A stretch of DNA of 7,991 nucleotides from Dehalococcoidia bacterium (GTDB lineage: Bacteria > Chloroflexota > Dehalococcoidia > UBA3495), in the NCBI GenBank assembly GCA_028822675.1, contig JAPKDE010000113.1, positions 1 to 7,991 of the forward strand. The letters are read 5' to 3'. The notes under the pieces were generated by a model. That model was not told where the DNA came from, made no database searches, and saw only the letters and a program-made list of their open reading frames with translations. Position 1 is the stretch's first letter. Each line of letters starts with the position of its first letter. The position numbers and the translations under genes were made by a program. Shown here one piece after another: positions 6,505 through 7,991 of this stretch.

Positions 6505-6750
6505 TAGCGTGCGGTGTCCCGGTTTGGTTTTTACCTGATGGTATGAACGGCGCCGGGGAGAATAGGAAAGTCGGTGAGACTCCGGCACGGGCCCGCCACT
6601 GTAATTGGGGAGCCCTGCAGCACGGCATCCGCCAGTGACCATCCCTTGAACGGGATATTAATCACCAGGTTTGCCAGTCACTGTCCCGGATTATCGGGAT
6701 GGGAAGGCGCTGTAGGGTGATGAACCATAAGTCAGTAGACCTGCCGCCCT
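6505..6750 (+). ncRNA. Cobalamin riboswitch (AdoCbl/B12 aptamer)
   Basis: The conserved landmarks of the cobalamin aptamer occur in order. A 5' GCGGTG strand at about 6510 probably forms P1 with the CCGC after the B12 box. GGAGAATAGGAAAGTCGGTG lies at about 6557-6576. GCCCGCCACTGTAA, the L5/J core, lies at about 6591-6604. GCCAGTCACTG lies near 6673-6683, followed by a CCCGGATTATCGGG hairpin and GGGAAGGCGC. The B12 box AAGTCAGTAGACCTGCC is at 6729-6745. Between the core and the second half is a variable arm with its own hairpin (ATCCC/GGGAT, about 6641-6656). The aptamer lies directly upstream of a terminator hairpin and bluB, so it most likely senses cobalamin and lowers bluB transcription when it is bound. 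Which cobalamin form binds cannot be told by eye. Confidence 0.95.
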
Positions 6751-6794
6751 AGTATCGCCGCTTCGCGGATTGAGTGGGCAGAGTTCTATGCAAC

Positions 6795-6831
6795 GCTCCC
6801 GTCCCATATGTGACGGGGGCTTTTTTATTTT
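6795..6831 (+). terminator. Riboswitch-controlled intrinsic terminator (attenuator)
   Basis: GCTCCCGTC (6795-6803) pairs with GACGGGGGC (6812-6820) over nine pairs with one G-U, loop CCATATGT, followed by TTTTTTATTTT. It ends 50 bases before the bluB start and 50 bases after the aptamer, the usual position of a transcriptional expression platform. GGGAGC at 6608-6613 inside the aptamer is complementary to the first six bases of the stem and could take part in an alternative fold; this last point is inference. Confidence 0.9.
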
Positions 6832-6880
6832 GCGGCTAAATTATGGTCGTGCATCTTTAGCAAGACTTGGAGCAGAGATT

Positions 6881-7624
6881 ATGGTTTCTAATTCTCAGAT
6901 TCAACCAGGTGAATTCTCCGCAGAAGAACAACGCGGGCTTTACCGCGCTATCTTTACTCGTCGAGATATCAGAACTTTCAAGAGCGACCCCATACCGCCA
7001 GACGTCTTAGCTCGCATCATCCGCGCCGCCCATCATGGCCCTTCTGTTGGGTTTATGCAGCCGTGGGACTTCATCATGGTGCAGGACAGGGGTATCAGAC
7101 AAAAGGTTAAAGAGTTGTTTGACCGTGAGCGTCAGGCCGCATCCTCGTTTTTTGACGAACCAAGGCGCTCCCACTACTTATCGTTAAAGTTGGAAGGCAT
7201 TTTAGAATCGCCCGTCAACGTATGCGTCACCTGTGATCCCACCAGGGCCGAGGTTGTCTTGGGGCGCAACTCAGTCCAGGAGACTGATTTATATTCCACT
7301 TGTTGCGCGGTTCAGAACCTGTGGCTAGCGGCCCGTGCAGAGGGGATTGGCGTGGGCTGGGTGAGTATATTGAAGCAGCCGCAACTACGACAGATATTGG
7401 GCGTGCCACCACACGTGATACCGGTGGCTTATCTATGCCTGGGATACCCAGTGGAATTCCCTGCAGAGCCGGTGCTGCAATCCGCTGGCTGGCGAGACCG
7501 GATGGATCTTGAAGGGTTGATGCACTACGACGGCTGGGATAGTCAGCCCAGCACAGAGCACACTAATCCCGAGCCTGGTACCTGGGAAGGCTTCAGGAAT
7601 GCGTTGTCTGAGACTTCTAGCTAA
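6881..7624 (+). CDS. bluB: 5,6-dimethylbenzimidazole synthase (BluB)
   Basis: A 247-residue nitroreductase-fold enzyme. BluB cuts reduced FMN with O2 to form 5,6-dimethylbenzimidazole, the lower ligand of vitamin B12, in the cytosol. Diagnostic segments: FMN-binding RRDIRTF (27-33), AAHHGPSVGFMQPWDF (49-64), GRNSVQETDLYSTCCAVQNL (128-147) and GVGWVSI (157-163). Asp29 and Ser162 correspond to the catalytic Asp and Ser known from rhizobial BluB. Length fits the family, with a slightly long C-terminal tail (about 215-247) of low conservation. The start is the ATG at 6881, with GGAG eight bases upstream. A longer frame from a TTG at 6770 would run through the terminator hairpin and is rejected. 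Regulated by the upstream cobalamin riboswitch. No other cobamide gene is visible downstream; the next gene is convergent. Confidence 0.96.
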   Translation: MVSNSQIQPGEFSAEEQRGLYRAIFTRRDIRTFKSDPIPPDVLARIIRAAHHGPSVGFMQPWDFIMVQDRGIRQKVKELFDRERQAASSFFDEPRRSHYLSLKLEGILESPVNVCVTCDPTRAEVVLGRNSVQETDLYSTCCAVQNLWLAARAEGIGVGWVSILKQPQLRQILGVPPHVIPVAYLCLGYPVEFPAEPVLQSAGWRDRMDLEGLMHYDGWDSQPSTEHTNPEPGTWEGFRNALSETSS

Positions 7625-7695
7625 AAGTGCGGTTGACGAGAGCTCTTCGGTTTTCATCCCCATTAATAGAGATTGCTCTTCGTCTAATCACCAGG

Positions 7696-7991
7696 TCAGG
7701 CGACGGATAGTCTAATGAGAATCTCCTCGCCGGAGATTTTGACCTCGTAGGTTTGAATATTATCCTTTGCCGGTGAAGATAAAGCTTCTCCAGTTACAAC
7801 GCTAAACCTAGCACTGTGGAACGGACATACTACTTCGGAATCGTCTAGAAAGCCCTTGGCAAGTCTACCCATCATGTGGGTACACATGTTATTAATCGCA
7901 TAGAACGTTCCAGCAACGTTGGCCAAGAGGACTTGATCTCGGTTTAGTTTGACCATCGTCATTTCCCCTGGTGATAGGTCTCCAATCTGAG
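7696..7991 (-). CDS. Rieske-type [2Fe-2S] ferredoxin (N-terminus cut by window edge)
   Basis: The frame is open to the right window edge; the first full codon starts at 7989. It reads QIGDLSPGEMTMVKLNRDQV, which matches the usual N-terminal strand of Rieske ferredoxins, so the Met at 7962 is internal rather than the start. The cluster ligands are complete: C-T-H, 16 residues, then C-P-F-H, that is, Cys and His pairs at about residues 36/38 and 55/58 of the visible 98. They are followed by the family's SARFSVVTGEALSSPA and a final beta strand EEILIRLSVA. Short, soluble, without membrane anchor. Likely an electron carrier for an oxygenase or similar reductase; the partner is not in the window. 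It converges on bluB with a gap of 71 bases. Confidence 0.88.
   Translation of the reverse strand, partial: QIGDLSPGEMTMVKLNRDQVLLANVAGTFYAINNMCTHMMGRLAKGFLDDSEVVCPFHSARFSVVTGEALSSPAKDNIQTYEVKISGEEILIRLSVA

Noticed and set aside
6329..6628. 99-codon minus-strand frame
   Set aside because: It runs antisense through the cobalamin riboswitch core, shows no domain and has biased composition from the structured RNA.
6770..6880. Longer bluB start at TTG 6770
   Set aside because: The added residues would be encoded by the terminator hairpin and T-run; the ATG at 6881 has a good SD and matches the family start.
7720..7740. AATCTCC/GGAGATT hairpin with T4 as the bluB terminator
   Set aside because: It lies within the 3' end of the Rieske gene, is only 7 bp and has a short T-run. 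The alternative GACGAGAGC/GCTCTTCGTC pairing at 7635-7684 has a long loop and a bulge. Neither is convincing.

Overview
The window looks like a bacterial chromosome fragment of about 50% GC with a normal bacterial gene layout: Shine-Dalgarno sites, sigma-70-like promoters and U-tract terminators. The gene mix fits a Chloroflexota (Dehalococcoidia or SAR202-like) genome best. It holds a corrinoid/Fe-S reductive-dehalogenase-like protein without a Tat signal, a bifunctional phosphoglucose/phosphomannose isomerase, an archaeal FlaJ-like membrane protein, and BluB. This taxonomic guess is inference from gene content; no rRNA or marker gene is present.

Layout. (1) 1-1109, minus: a reductive-dehalogenase-family protein cut by the left window edge, with a good SD and a near-consensus promoter at 1151-1179. 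(2) 1248-2309, minus: bifunctional PGI/PMI. (3) 2310-2813: AT-richer intergenic stretch with no gene. (4) 2814-3245, plus: XRE-family regulator followed by a strong terminator. (5) 3510-3698, minus: two-helix small membrane protein. (6) 3887-4336, plus: C-terminal piece of a probable extracellular beta-rich protein with no proper start. It converges on the minus-strand pair below at a bidirectional terminator (4379-4413). (7) 4469-6231, minus: an acidic low-complexity protein downstream of a T2SSF/FlaJ-like membrane protein, which is split into two frames at an ATGA junction and appears to lack its N-terminal part. (8) 6459-6831, plus: promoter, cobalamin riboswitch and intrinsic terminator, feeding bluB at 6881-7624. 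(9) 7696-7991, minus: a Rieske [2Fe-2S] ferredoxin cut by the right edge.

Functional links. The clearest regulatory unit is the cobalamin riboswitch, which probably stops transcription of bluB (synthesis of the lower ligand 5,6-dimethylbenzimidazole) when cobalamin is plentiful. The dehalogenase-like protein at the other end of the window belongs to a corrinoid-dependent family, so cobamide supply and possible use both appear here, though in separate transcription units. BluB needs O2, which argues against a strictly anaerobic lifestyle and hence against a classical respiratory dehalogenation role. The pilus/secretion-type genes look like a remnant: no ATPase or pilin gene is visible and the membrane platform gene is broken or split.

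I found no convincing wholly new system. The most unusual parts are the split FlaJ-like gene with its acidic partner and the start-less beta-domain fragment facing it.
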